Positions 44,827 through 57,011 of a DNA stretch of 64,000 bases are shown in pieces. Location: positions 40,331,716 through 40,395,715 of the forward strand of contig OZ024857.1 in the NCBI GenBank assembly GCA_964017155.1, given 5' to 3'. Position numbers and translations under genes: made by a program. The DNA comes from Oasisia sp. SBJ-2009 (Eukaryota; Annelida; Polychaeta; Sabellida; Siboglinidae). The notes beneath the pieces were generated by a model, which saw only the letters and a list, made by a program, of their open reading frames with translations, did no database searches and was not told the DNA's origin. Positions within the stretch are counted from its first letter, which is position 1, and every line of letters begins with the position of its first letter.

Positions 44827-45180
44827 GTATTTACATTCATTGCTTACTTCTATTAGAAAACCTATGCAGCATCGATCATCTGGTTGTGTTTTACATTTTA
44901 CCCCAACAGTAAATACAAATATGGGGAATAGGTGCTTTTTCTGTGACTGTATTACTCGTTGGAATAGAGGTCTATGCTTCCTTCGATCAAGTGTTAGATC
45001 AGACGCAGGCTGAATTATTATGCGATTCTTAAATATTTTAAATATCTTGCTTTTACAATTTTGAATTAGTAATGGTTTATGAAAAATAGATATAAAATCA
45101 AATTACTTTACTAAACCGTTACGTTGCGGTTTGTGTACGTGACAATCAATTGCTGCACGTGACCTTAGTCAAGCATAACC
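44827..45180. repeat. Composite repeat module W, copy 1
   Basis: Matches 63,671-64,000 in direct orientation almost base for base: GTATTTACATTCATTGCTTA, AACCTATGCAGCATCGATCA, TACTCGTTGGAATAGAGGTC and CGTTACGTTGCGGTTTGTGT. The second copy is cut by the window edge. Confidence 0.92.
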
Positions 45181-48100
45181 ATTGCCAATAGTATTTATAA
45201 TGGTAACGTATGGGCGGCATCATATATGCTATATCAAACTGATCCCATTTTGTGTGGACACACCGGTGATATGCAAGAGGTTACGTGACGTGATAATGTT
45301 AGTGTACGCTGCGCACGTGTTTGATGATAATATACTATATTTTTGCTCAAAAATCAGTAAGAAACTTTATATTATCGGTAATGTCTATGCTAATATAAAG
45401 TGTTCTTCGGAAGGAGGGTGCAGATTAATACAAAAAAGAAATGTGACGATGACAACAGTATACCCACACAACACAATCTCTTACACATAAAAGCACGCTC
45501 TTTTTTTCTCCCGTTAGTCTCTCCCGTCAGTCTCCCCTCTCTCCCTCTCCTTCCTTCATCCCTCTCCTTCCCTCCCTCTACCCCCTCACTGCATTATCAG
45601 AATAATGTTTGTTAGTGCTAATATCACCCATCTATCTAATCCCTTATATAGAATACCATTATAAAGAAGTGTCTTGGTGATTTGGCGCAGGAATTGTGGA
45701 ACAAATTATAGTGAACATTCATGCATCCGGGACATTATGTATTGTTGGAAAGTGTTTAAAGGCATATCTTTTTATTAGACATTTCAATTAATTCAAATTG
45801 TTTTGAAATGACGGACAATGCTTTAGAATTTCATTTTAGTGCCATACACGTTTTAATCAGTGTTTATGTTTTAGATTAATTTATATATATATATATATAT
45901 ATTTACGTACACAGTTTTTAGTAAAGGTTTTAATTCTATATTAATTTATATAATTTACGTACCTAGTTTTAGTAGTATTCATCTTAAAAACAGTGTTTAA
46001 TTTATTTTATATTAATTTATATAATTTACATACAAGGGTTTACTAGTACACCTTAAAACAAAAAAATTAATATCATTTATATAAATTTATATAATTTACA
46101 TTTCTATTTATTAATATACATTTAGTATATTTCTTGTGCAGAGCAACGATCAGTCATGTGGGAATTAGCGCTATATAAAAACTGTATTATTAATATTTAA
46201 ACCGTTCAGTGTCCATTTTTAGCAAATAGATGAAAGAAATGCACAAATGAGTAGCGCTGCAATCCGTTTTCGTTCTGATGCACAATGTGTCAGAGTGAAC
46301 AAGTTTGTGAGGTTATTTTTCTCTCTTTGTCTGTCTCTCTTCTGATTTACCTCTCCCCATCCCATCCTTTTAAAAATACTCAACATTTTCTCCCTTCCTC
46401 CCTGCTTGGCGGCCCTTCGCCGTCTCCCTCTCCCACTCCCTCACTTTCTTTATCCTCTACTATTTCCCTTCTCACTGTCCCTCTACACCCGTCTTCCTCC
46501 ATACTTTCATCAACCGATCCTTTTCAACCCTCCCTTCATTCTAATTAAGCCGCAATTCGGTACGGTCATGGGTATTTGCACATTCGACAAGAACAGTGAA
46601 GCTACTTGTGCCATTCAAGGCAAACTTGATTTGCCCGTGTGTAATACCTGTCATGTGTCATTGTCAGTTTAACACAGACAATGCAATGTTTCACTGCCGT
46701 GGACATTCTTAGACTGACGTGCGGCCTCCGACAATGGTATGTTCTTGGTCCCGCTCAAGAACGCACTAATTGACAATGTATAATTAGCAACATCTGTCGC
46801 GTTGAACATGGCAGTTGCTACAAACAAATGCCTTAAGCGTTCGATCGAAAGCATGGATTTGTCGAATTTTAAGTGCAGTTGTAGTCGAAATGCAGTTCTC
46901 CCGGTTTTCAGTACAAGACCAACTTCACATGTTTACGGATGCTTCGTTTAGGGTCGGGTGCAGCGTATCGTATGATATTCAGCAAACGATATACATTTGA
47001 CGCTCTATGTGGTTTGACAGTTGGTCTCGAATGAGCTGCACATGTTGCAGTTTGGGGAGTCATCAGACATTGGGATATACAATTAGACGCCAAAAAGAGA
47101 GCGACGACTGCTACAGACAATTGCTTTAAGGTAGGCCATGTGTGTAATGTTGTTTTACAACGGCAACTGTTGGTAGTACATTACATTAGTTGCCATGTGG
47201 TACACGCAGTGTCGACATTCTGTATCGCTAACATGCATAGTCAAACCAGCAAGGCATTACGGAAGACAAACATTATCATCATTATGCATAACTGTTAGCA
47301 TCGTTCTACTGTGAATATAATTATACAGATAATACATTTCTCAGTAATCAAAACATTACTTGGCAACATAGTTTATATGTAATGAATGGATCCACTTGCT
47401 GATTTGCGTCGATGTAAATCGTAGGTAAGCATTGTATTTATTTATCAAAGAAAATAACTAATAATGTTTTAATCCACCTGTGTTTATTATTTTAAATTAT
47501 GAATTCTCGTATATCAAGGCGAGTTATATTATTCACTGTAGGGTGTACTGTATTATGTATCTGCGTTTAAAAATAATGCCTTATTTAATTTTATGAAGGA
47601 GGAAATGTCGGCGACGCCATATTGTTGCCCAACTTCCGCTATAGAACCATGAATCTGGTTAAGTCTACATTAATAATTATAGTTATGCATGTTAACATGT
47701 GTTATGTATGATATGATATAGCATGACATATAAACGAAGTTGTAATGTAATGCTATAAAATAAATAACGTCAGATATATCAGCTTACGTGTTTTACAAGT
47801 TGACACCATAATTTCGCCAGCTAAGGCTCGGCATGGGTTTATAAGCAAACAAAATGGCTACCTTCTGCAACTGAGTGTTCCGACCGCACGTGGCGGAAGG
47901 GGTTACCAGTGACGCTCATCCTATGGAGGTCACAACCGGTGCGGCGAACCGGGGTTTGGGCCAGGTAATTTCCCTCCCATAGGAACACTTCCGGCGGAAG
48001 TCGGTCAGTTGTGAGGGAGTAAGGATTGTGACCAACCGTGCCAGGGAACGTTATGAGGAGCAACCGATGAGGTACCCCTGGCCGAACTAGTTACATTAGA

Positions 48101-49060
48101 TTGTACTACAGGCTATATACCCAGTGTCTCCCACTTCCTCATTCCCTCTCTTTTGTTTTTCAAAGTGTTTTTCTTGTAGGAAACAGTTATACTCGCAACA
48201 GCACATTGACTTATTTTAAGGTATATTGTAAATGTTTTAACAGCTTTAATCGTACACAACTCAGCCTCACGGTAAGCTTTAGTTAATTTGTTGTACGTAC
48301 GTAAGTAAATATTATTGAAAGATATAAAAATGCTTGAACTATCTTACATTTCAAATGTGGAACGTCCACGCCTAAGTATACGTCGCCTTGTATGTAACTA
48401 CAAGGGGACGTACCTAATTATATGTTGGAATTATATTATGTTGTATTAAACATTATTTATTTTAATATCTGTTGATATATTTCATGATTTTTTCATTCTA
48501 TAGTAATAATTATTATATTTTTCGTATATCGCGCTTATCCAAATAACTGTTTTGGCTGGAATTATAATTGTAAAAGAATTAATACCATGCATAAAATCAT
48601 CAATATTTTATTGATAGTAAATTTTGCAAAATACAAAATAAACTACATTGTCTTTAGTCATCAATAAGTAAATAAATATAAGTATGGTATATTAATAATA
48701 GTACATTGAATGTATGAATAAATAACTGCGATCATTCATTGTTAAGATACCTTTAAAAATGAGTTTGCATAAGTTTACACAGGTATAATATTACCTAGAA
48801 TAACCTTTGGTTATAATCTTTTCTTTGATATATTCATTACTATTATTAATATTGTTTCTTAATAATTAAGAAACACAGTTAATACAAATACCCAGTCAGT
48901 ATAATCGTGTACATTACCAACCTTTCATACGTGTACATAACACCTGCATCAACAAAACAACTATTAAATACACATAACAAAAATGTCGAACATACTTTGA
49001 ACTTGCATAGTTTTCTTTTTATTATATATAATGTAGGATTATACATACATTATTCATTAT
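45181..49060 (-). other. Long intron or intergenic stretch, few features
   Basis: Contains C/T-rich tracts at 45,505-45,600 and 46,310-46,545, and several TTTATATAATTTAC-type short repeats at 45,880-46,120. A GC-richer patch lies at 47,850-48,080, and TTGTAGGAAACAGTTATACT occurs at 48,174 and again at 49,309. None of the open frames looks like a known protein. Confidence 0.45.
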
Positions 49061-49211
49061 TACACACACACCACACGGACACACACACCCCACACACCAC
49101 ACACACACACAGACACACACACACAGACACACACAGACACACACACACACGCACACACACGCCCGTACACACACGCCCGCACACACACGCCCGCCTACAC
49201 ACGCCCGCACA
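49061..49211. repeat. (CA)n microsatellite with CACGCCCG variants
   Basis: CA repeats with CACAGA and, towards the right, an ordered CACACACGCCCG 12-14 bp pattern. Confidence 0.95.
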
Positions 49212-49783
49212 CCTAGCGAGTATTTTATTGAAGATAACGAACTAGAGGACATTTTGTATAGTGTTAGACGATGCTACATGTTCTGGTTTAATAATCATAA
49301 CTCATGCTTGTAGGAAACAGTTATACTCGTTTCGTAATTTTTCTGGCAAAAACAATCTTTGAAATTAGGTGTTGGGCAGCTATAACGACGTGATATGAAG
49401 AGTTCAAAACCACAACTAGCAGTCTTGTCCATAAAAATGAGTTGGTGCATGCTTTTACAGATCGTGTACTAATTATTATGTATTCCTGTCAGTTCATGTA
49501 CCTGTATATTAATTGTCTAATAATACAGTTGTGTCATAATACAGTTGTGACTGATTGCAGTCAGAATACTGTGTTTTAATGCAAAAGCACTGCTAAATGT
49601 TTCTCTAAACCAATTGTACAGTTTAGGGTAATGTCGGTTCAGTGTTGTGTGTGGTAGGTTCATACCCTGCTGGTGTTCTTTATGCAAACACTACATGTTG
49701 TGTGCACACACATTGATTCCATTTCATCAGTTCAGGTGGTTTTGTGATATCTTAGAAATGTATTAACTGTAGTCAAACTTATA

Positions 49784-49784
<1 letters not shown>

Positions 49785-49868
<84 letters not shown>

Positions 49869-49869
49869 T

Positions 49870-49951
<82 letters not shown>

Positions 49952-50043
49952 TTGTGTCGGTGTGTGGGTGTGTGGGTGTGTGGGTGTGTGGGTGTGTGGG
50001 TGTGTGGGTGGTGTGTGGTGTGTGTGTGAGAGTGAGTGAGTGA

Positions 50044-50126
<83 letters not shown>

Positions 50127-50129
50127 TGT
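49785..50129. repeat. Long (GT)n microsatellite with internal higher-order patterns
   Basis: About 345 bp. Contains a GTGTGTGG 8-mer array (49,965-50,010) and a GAGT array (50,029-50,048) between two long pure GT runs. Confidence 0.96.
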
Positions 50130-50235
50130 AAGCAGGAATATGAACTTCGCCTTGATAAATGTTGCCAAACAAAGAGGGATTAACAACGTCAGAGTTCTGC
50201 CAAGTCATCAAGTTAAATACAACAATCATAACTCT

Positions 50236-50668
50236 TGTTGAGATCAGCTTAGAATATGTTGAGGACTGCAGTAATGATATTAAGAAGTCAAGGGGTAAGT
50301 AAGGCCCATATCCCAGTGTTGCAATGTTGTACGCGTTTAATGAACTGTATCAACAAAGTAATGTTTGCCATTTATGAAATGTTTTGACAATTACGTTTCA
50401 GTAAATTTGAATCTTTTTTCCAAGGGAGTGGAATTGTTTTTGTGTAAATAACATGTGAACGTTCACAGCAGAGAGGTTAGAGAATAAATATGAAACTATA
50501 TAGTAATATGTTACGGTTGATCTAATTTCTTAGTTGCTCTGTAACATATAAATAAGAAAAATCCATATAAATGAAACCATGACCATACATTCTGAAATCC
50601 CTTCCACCTTTATATAAAACCGACATTTGTATAATTCTTACTTCACTACGCCCACTCATTCTTCTAGC
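50236..50668. repeat. Composite repeat module Y, copy 2
   Basis: Partner of 43,057-43,492 at about 7.2 kb distance, direct orientation, very similar. The (TA)n that follows copy 1 is absent here. Confidence 0.9.
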
Positions 50669-52654
50669 CATACATTTATTTTTGAGATCTAGATTGCCTT
50701 GGGAATGGAATATAGCAACAGGAAATCATGTTTATTAAGTAATCGTTTTAATGGGTTCAACACACATTAATGTTGTACTTTTACACAAAAACCTATATTA
50801 CTAGTCACTACTCAACCCGTGGCACATACACATATTGTGCACAGATAGGCATTAGCATTCTGCATTTGTTAACATAAATTGATATTAAGGATAAAATAGC
50901 AGAAGTTCAAGAAGTTTTCAGAAGTGCCCAATTTCTAAAATCGATTGATTGATGGTGACCTTGGATTAATGCAAACTACACCAGTTCGCAACTCTACGAC
51001 AGGAATAATCGTAACGGGGAGATGCAGGGCTTTCTAATTATGTAAAATTTAAGTGTGTGTGGGGGTGGTGTAAAAATCGATCTGTTAGAGAGATCTGCCA
51101 CTCCCCTAATATATCAGTTACGCATATGTAAAGCTGGACCAGGAAAGAAATAACCACTAACTCTTGCACTTCGATATATCTGATAATTTATTTAACAAGA
51201 CATTTTCCACAGTGGCAACAACCGATGGACAAACAAACAAACTTATCCTCATGACATGTATAGTTTGTTGTAAAAGTTCACATCATATAAACTAATAAAA
51301 TGTATGCCATGAGAACACGCAATATTTGTATATAACATGTAGGTAGGTGCATACTATACAATGAAGCAAGATGGACGGAAATTGAAACAAATAATGGTTA
51401 CCTTAACATTTAAAATAAAATTACTACATATGACTGATCATAACAATTGTGTTACAAGAAATCAAAACAACATCACAATTATAAAAGCATGGAAGTTATA
51501 ATGTATACAGTGTACCAAGCTTTATCATAAACTTACGACGTATACAAAGCATATAATAAACTAAGCAATAAATAATAAACTAGTGAATGAAAAAGTTATA
51601 CCATCATAAAGATGGTAGTCGTTCATACGTTTTACCACATTAAAGAGTCAGAAATTAAAATGTATACTAAAATACTGCTGCACTGATCCTGATGATAAAT
51701 AAGTTGAGCTTCTATAAAACAGTTTGTCTCGCATGCACAGTTATGTAAAATATAAAATATAAATAAAAATTATGTGGAAGTATACAATACTATAAGTGGA
51801 AGTATGCAACACTATCAGTGGAAGTATAGAATACTGTCAGCGGAAGTATATATAATACTATCAGTATACAATACTATCAGTGGAAATACACAATACTCCA
51901 TTCAATGTATTCTGTTGGTGCTACACAGCTTTGGTTGAGGGTCAGAGTTCCATTTGTAGACTCACTTTTGAATATTCAAAGAAACAGTAGGTCCATTACA
52001 AAAGATCACAGTACAGACCCTCAGTCTCAATGGCCCCTCCCCGGCATATACCTCTGGAATTATGCAATTTTCTTCAGAACAAATTCATAATCAAAACTTG
52101 TAATTTACATCAGTTTGCATAGACCAGTGGCACTTCTTGGCAACATATTGGTCATAATGTATCAGGTACAGACACGAAAACTAACTAGTTTTAAGCTATT
52201 TCATTTACATGTAATTCATATGATTAATACGGCATTCGGCCGATGTTCTTAAATTTACCCGATGCGATTCAGCCCTTCTGCTGAAACAGTAAACTTGGTG
52301 AGAGATGCCATCTACTTCCGTCCACATGACCAACTTAGTTGTCGATTCACGACGATGGACCCTTTTCAGCAATGTTTGATGCACTCCCGGCTGAGTGCAG
52401 CCTCCGACTGCTGTGACGATTCGGTGAGTATGCTCACTTTGGATATGCCCCCTCACTTGGATATGCCCCCTCACTTGGATACGCCCCCTCACTGGTCAGT
52501 CTGTCTGTGTCCTGTTGACCACAGAAGGGTAGCGAATCAGACAAGAGGTCATCATGGCATCAGTTTGGAACGCTATGCCAACTATTTTCACTTCTAAAAC
52601 TTTACTTTGATCTTCTAAGGCATCTGTAAAGATGCTTATTTAATTCACGGAAGC
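50669..52654 (-). other. Intron stretch, nothing firm
   Basis: Contains a short array of CAGTGGAAGTA-like units at 51,770-51,900 and three copies of GGATATGCCCCCTCACTT at 52,440-52,490. Open frames near 52,205-52,600 have no convincing splice borders. Confidence 0.5.
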
Positions 52655-52890
52655 ATTTTTGCTGTAATTTATTAAATATTTAGTTTTCATTAATTAATTA
52701 ATTTCTAAGTGTTATAACTGAATGAACTGCTTTTATGTATTTATTTTGAACTATAATTTGTTATTATAAACGAATGTCATTAAATTATGTATTTATATAG
52801 TTACATGTTTTCTTATTTCGTATTATATTTTATGTTAAGTACTAAATTGCTGTGGATATGGAACTATACAAAATAAATATTATTATTTCA
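52655..52890. repeat. Dispersed repeat with (ATT)n tail, copy 3
   Basis: Same element as 36,032-36,265: TTTGCTGTAATTTATT start, TTATGTATTTATATAG, TTAAGTACTAAATTGC and an AAAATAAATATTATTATT tail. Confidence 0.75.
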
Positions 52891-53391
52891 CATCACAAAT
52901 CGTGTTTCTAGTTCATAGTGTATGAACGGATTACAGTGGCTTCCTTGATTAAATCCAATTTTTTTGGTGTCCAAATATAAATATGTAATCTAAATAAATT
53001 TATTTAATATATGTCAATGATTTAATGCTCTAAAGTCTTCCGGGTTTTTGAGAGAATAAGGAAGCCAACAACAGGAAATAGGACAATCACGTCGTGATGC
53101 AAGAATATTTGAATTGAATATTCTGCAGCAATTAAATAAGTAAGCAGTTTTTCAATTGATTTTATCAAAGCTACACTTTAAAATCACAGACACAAGCTTG
53201 CATGTGGTAATGAATACTTTGTAGATTTGCTTTTCTATAAAAAATAACTGAACACGAGGTGAAAGCAAAATAGATTAGAATCGAGTCCACCTTTGCATCA
53301 CTGCACTATTACGCCCCAGAATACCATGCTAAGATGTCATCACAAGCTGTCAGCTTGTCAGCACAACAAGCTGTCAGCATCACTCCCTTAC

Positions 53392-53493
53392 CTGCATATC
53401 AAACTCTCCCGCCGGAGTCGGAGTTCGGGAGCGGTTCAACAGGACATCACTAGATGGCGTAGTAGGTCGATGTGAATCACCTTGGCATAGAAC
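53392..53493 (-). CDS. Coiled-coil gene, Pro/Thr-rich exon
   Basis: Thirty-four codons, phase 0 to 0, with acceptor TTTCTCGACAG and donor ATGCAG|GTAAGG. It encodes VLCQGDSHRPTTPSSDVLLN then RSRTPTPAGEFDMQ. SP/TP-type sites and lack of heptads mark the change from coiled coil to the disordered middle. It joins in phase with the exon starting at 40,136 (ARPYLDQPSHP), which has the same character. This supports a single gene across the 13 kb intron. Confidence 0.72.
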
Positions 53494-54501
53494 CTGTCGA
53501 GAAACAATGTCATATAGCAACAACTGTGTCGATTATGAACACAGTGTCGTCTAGCTGTTGAAACACCAAAAATGTGACCCTCATACGTCAGCTTAAAGCA
53601 AATGTAACAGTTTTGCATTAAAAACAATTACCAAGAAGACAATCAAATACACAGCCACCCCAAATAATGCTCCATGAAACATTAACCGATTGGCAGTCAA
53701 GTCGGGCATTGACGGTCACCCCGAATCTCCTCAGGTTGGCCATAGCCGGCCAGCGAATACAGCACACCGTTTGAATTTGGTTTACGTGGTTCCATCTAGT
53801 GATTAAGAGAAGCAATAAATGCGACACCTATCTAGACATAGAACATTAATTTGTGGCTATTTTGGATATTTCCGTTTTCAAAAAATATTTACTGCATTTT
53901 TGAAAATGTGACAACAAACGTTTTTTTTTTTTGACATTTTAAAATGCCCTCCAGCCAGGAAGTTGGCCACGTATACTGCTAAAAATGTAACATATTATAA
54001 CAAATTATATACCAGTGTGTAGATAATTTAATGGTCTTTTAAATAAACACAAGTTGTAGAAGTAAAAAGCCAAGCATAAAACAATTACATCGCAATAAAG
54101 TATTTTTCTTACAAAAAAATTCAAAATGTCTTAGTGTCAATCAAGAAATGGTCAACATATCTTAAAGTTACAACACCAGTTTTGACACCAGTGTGTAGGT
54201 ACGTTTATTATCTACAACATGCATAAAACATGCAATTGCGAGAATTGAATAATAAAGGCATTGGCGCAAAGAAAATGGGACAAGCAATATTTTAAACATC
54301 TATGTCAAATATTTGATGAGGCACAGGCTTCCCGTTAAAATTGGCTGAGTGCTATTGGGTTAAATGAAAACAATTGGCCCTATGATTTGAGAGCTTAGAG
54401 AAAAATAAAACCGAACGTGGCATAACTGATGAGGAAACCATCTTTGTGGAACGGAACAAGGGAAAGGATGTGTAAAGCACTGAAGGTCAAGTGAAGGTCA
54501 C
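53494..54501 (-). other. Intron of the coiled-coil gene, nothing recognised
   Basis: AT-rich, no exon or repeat family recognised. Confidence 0.6.
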
Positions 54502-54606
54502 CTGTTCAAGGTTATTCAGCTTCCGTTGCAGCTGCTGGATGCTGTCATGTGACACCTGTCTCCGACTCTCCATCCCCTCAGCGTGACGACTCGTCTTCTG
54601 CTCAAG
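54502..54606 (-). CDS. Coiled-coil gene, exon
   Basis: Thirty-five codons, phase 0 to 0, with acceptor GTTTGCTACAG and donor GAACAG|GTGACC. It encodes LEQKTSRHAEGMESRRQVSH then DSIQQLQRKLNNLEQ. Regular Leu/Ile heptads in the second half. Confidence 0.83.
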
Positions 54607-54619
54607 CTGTAGCAAACAC

Positions 54620-54840
54620 TTACGTTACAGTGTTACAGATGTAACACCGTTACATACACACTTTTGTGTAACGCCCACTCCTGTGTGTGTTAAAGATAAT
54701 CATGTTACAGACATACCCTTGTGCTACAGACACAGACACAAGACCCTTGTGTTACAGACACCCATGTGTTACAGACACAGGTGTTACAGACACACTTGTG
54801 TTACAGACACACTTGTGTTACAGACACACTTGTAATAAAT
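54620..54840. repeat. 17-bp minisatellite near a splice acceptor
   Basis: Unit TTACAGACACACTTGTG, about 8 irregular copies, starting about 15 bp upstream of the exon acceptor. Each unit contains a TTACAG acceptor-like hexamer. Confidence 0.85.
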
Positions 54841-55137
54841 AAATAAACTGAGATAAATAATTAAGTAAGCTAAGATAAATAAATAATAAATATGCTAAGA
54901 TAAATAAATAAAATTAGGGTGTAAAAATACAGTTTCAAACAGAACAATTTAAAACCAGTCAATGCTATGAAATATAAACCAGTGCCATCAAGGCATTTAA
55001 TACAAACGAAATAGATAAGTTTTGAGTTGTTTCAGGAAAGTTGCCAATGTTCCAGTTGACCACTTCATATATGTCTCTACCCAAAAGTTGCACCATTGTG
55101 TCAGTGACATCTCTGAGACGTTGACAGAACTAGTCAC

Positions 55138-55227
55138 CTTCAGCTGGTATTGTTGTTCTTCAAAGTAGTTAGTGTTTCCCTTTGCCGTTGCGTCCTGTGG
55201 CACTGTGGTGTTGGCGCCACTCCGGAT
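55138..55227 (-). CDS. Coiled-coil gene, exon
   Basis: Thirty codons, phase 0 to 0, with acceptor GTTCTGTTTCAG and donor CTGAAG|GTGACT. It encodes IRSGANTTVPQDATAKGNTN then YFEEQQYQLK. Less clearly helical at its start, resuming coiled-coil character at the end. Confidence 0.78.
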
Positions 55228-56086
55228 CTGAAACAGAACTCACCAGTCATTGATCGGTTCATGTTGTAAGTTCACAAAGACATTCCATTAACATGTTTCA
55301 CTCTCAAGGTTTCACTCTCAGTGATTCACTCACGAGGTTCTGACTTAGTGGCCATTGTGACAATGGATGACTGACCGCTTGAGTGGACATAGTGACCACA
55401 ACAACAATCTTATATGATTCAAAAGAAATATATCTCAGCCAGGTCCAACAGTTGGGATCTGAACAGGAAACGAGATCCCCATGAACCTTGCCACAGAAAA
55501 CATATAGTGTTCACTTAATAAAACCAAGTAATGTTTAGCAATGGTGGTAGCTTCTGGTATTTCTTGCATCAAGCCATTATTAATATTATTATTTTAACAA
55601 GGAGAATAAACCAAGTTTTCAATAAAATATAAAATTTAAATTTCGATGACATTTTTCTTCATCGCTGCGAAATGATCATTTAAAGCGACATGGTCCATTT
55701 GTGGCTTTTTATTTTTATTGCAAAATCATGTTGTACAGTATAAATTATACCTATTATAGCATAAAGACAGTCAAAATATGTTTTCATGTATCATTTAGGA
55801 GTTGAAAATAGACGCAGTAAGGGGTGCTTAACTCTGTTTACACATCGACCACGAGGCGTTTTCGAAACTAATGTAGGCGAGGCTAAGAGACCAGGAAATG
55901 CATGATCACGTGATGCAGTATCACGTGAACACAAGTTGACGCCACTAACGCCACACCCAGCCAGGTGCACCACGAACGGACCATGGCGCTTTAAAAGTGC
56001 TACAAATCTGAAGAAAAAGACAGAAACACAAGCGTGACGAAGCGTGACGAGGCGTGACGACACGTGCACACATGCGAGAGAGTTAC
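55228..56086 (-). other. Intron of the coiled-coil gene
   Basis: No exon recognised. A short CGTGACGAAG repeat lies at 56,030-56,065. The phrase AGCAATGGTGGTAGCTTCTGG at 55,538 faintly resembles the end of the 36.9 kb inverted-end element. Confidence 0.55.
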
Positions 56087-56215
56087 CACGACGAGGGTTT
56101 GTTTGAGCACGCTCAGATGCTCCTGCAGGTTGTCCTTCTGGTCGTGGAGCTGCTCCAGCTCCGTGGCCATCTTGATGCGGGATCGCTCCAGCTCCAGCAT
56201 CCCCTCCGTCACCTC
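56087..56215 (-). CDS. Coiled-coil gene, exon
   Basis: Forty-three codons, phase 0 to 0, with acceptor GTGTGCCCAG and donor GTCGTG|GTAACT. It encodes EVTEGMLELERSRIKMATEL, EQLHDQKDNLQEHLSVLKQT and LVV. A strong leucine heptad coiled coil. Confidence 0.86.
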
Positions 56216-56229
56216 CTGGGCACACGGGC

Positions 56230-56840
56230 GAAAGGATGACTCACAGATAGGATGAGAGTGAGATAGGGTGAGAGTGAGATCAGGTGAGAGCGAGATAGGG
56301 TGTGAGTGAGATAAGGTGTGAGTGAAATAGGGTGTGAGTGAAATAGGGTGACAATGAGATAGGGTGAGAGCGAGATAGGGTGAAAGTGAGATAGGGTGTG
56401 AGAGAAATAGGGTGACAATGAGATGGGTGTGAGATAGGGTGAGAGCGAGATAGGGTGAGAGCGAGATAGGGTGAAAGCGAGATAGGGTGAGAGCGAGATA
56501 GGGTGAGAGCGAGATAGGGTGAGAGCGAGATAGGGTGAGAGCGAGATAGGGTGAGAGGGAGATAGGGTGAGAGCGAGATAGGGTGTGAGTGAGATAGGGT
56601 GTGAGTGAGATAGGGTGTAAGTGAGATAGGGGATGAGTGAGATAGGGTGTGAGTGAGATAGGGTGAGAGTGAGATAGGGTGTGAGTGAAATAGGGTGTGA
56701 GTGACATAGGGTGTCAATGAAATATGGTGTGAGTGAGATAGGGTGTCCGGGGATAGAGGGTGACAGGATAATAGGATGTCTGGGCAATAGGGTGACAGGC
56801 TGATGGGGTGTATGGTAATAGGGTGACATGTTGATATGGT
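56230..56840. repeat. 16-bp minisatellite before a splice acceptor
   Basis: Unit GAGATAGGGTGAGAGC, about 33 copies with GTGAGT/GAGAGC/GAAAGC variants, decaying to the right into TAGGGTGACAG-type units. On the sense (minus) strand it is C/T-rich. It lies about 15-30 bp before the acceptor, acting as an extended pyrimidine tract. Confidence 0.95.
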
Positions 56841-57011
56841 GTCTTGGCTATATCCCAATGTAAAATCCCCAATTGCTTCAAAAAGTCACCTATTAACCCT
56901 GTTCCCAAATATTCTACAGCCTTTTGTTTAAATGCTTGGTCCTCCAGTTTCAGAATTCAATTATCGATCAACTGCTTGACTGATTTCGGTTTGCATATCG
57001 TGAAAATAGAT

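Noticed and set aside
45505..46550. C/T-rich tracts as extra minisatellites or exons
   Set aside because: Irregular, with no fixed unit; simple pyrimidine-rich intron sequence.
52205..52600. Possible exon on either strand (QQSEAALSRECIKH on minus, or a 111-codon plus frame)
   Set aside because: The minus reading stops after about 14 codons and the acceptor is unconvincing; the plus frame contains a short tandem repeat. Neither is supported.
56000..56858. Three overlapping frames rich in SHPISLTPYL-like repeats
   Set aside because: Artefacts of the 16-bp minisatellite; the true exon is only 56,087-56,215.
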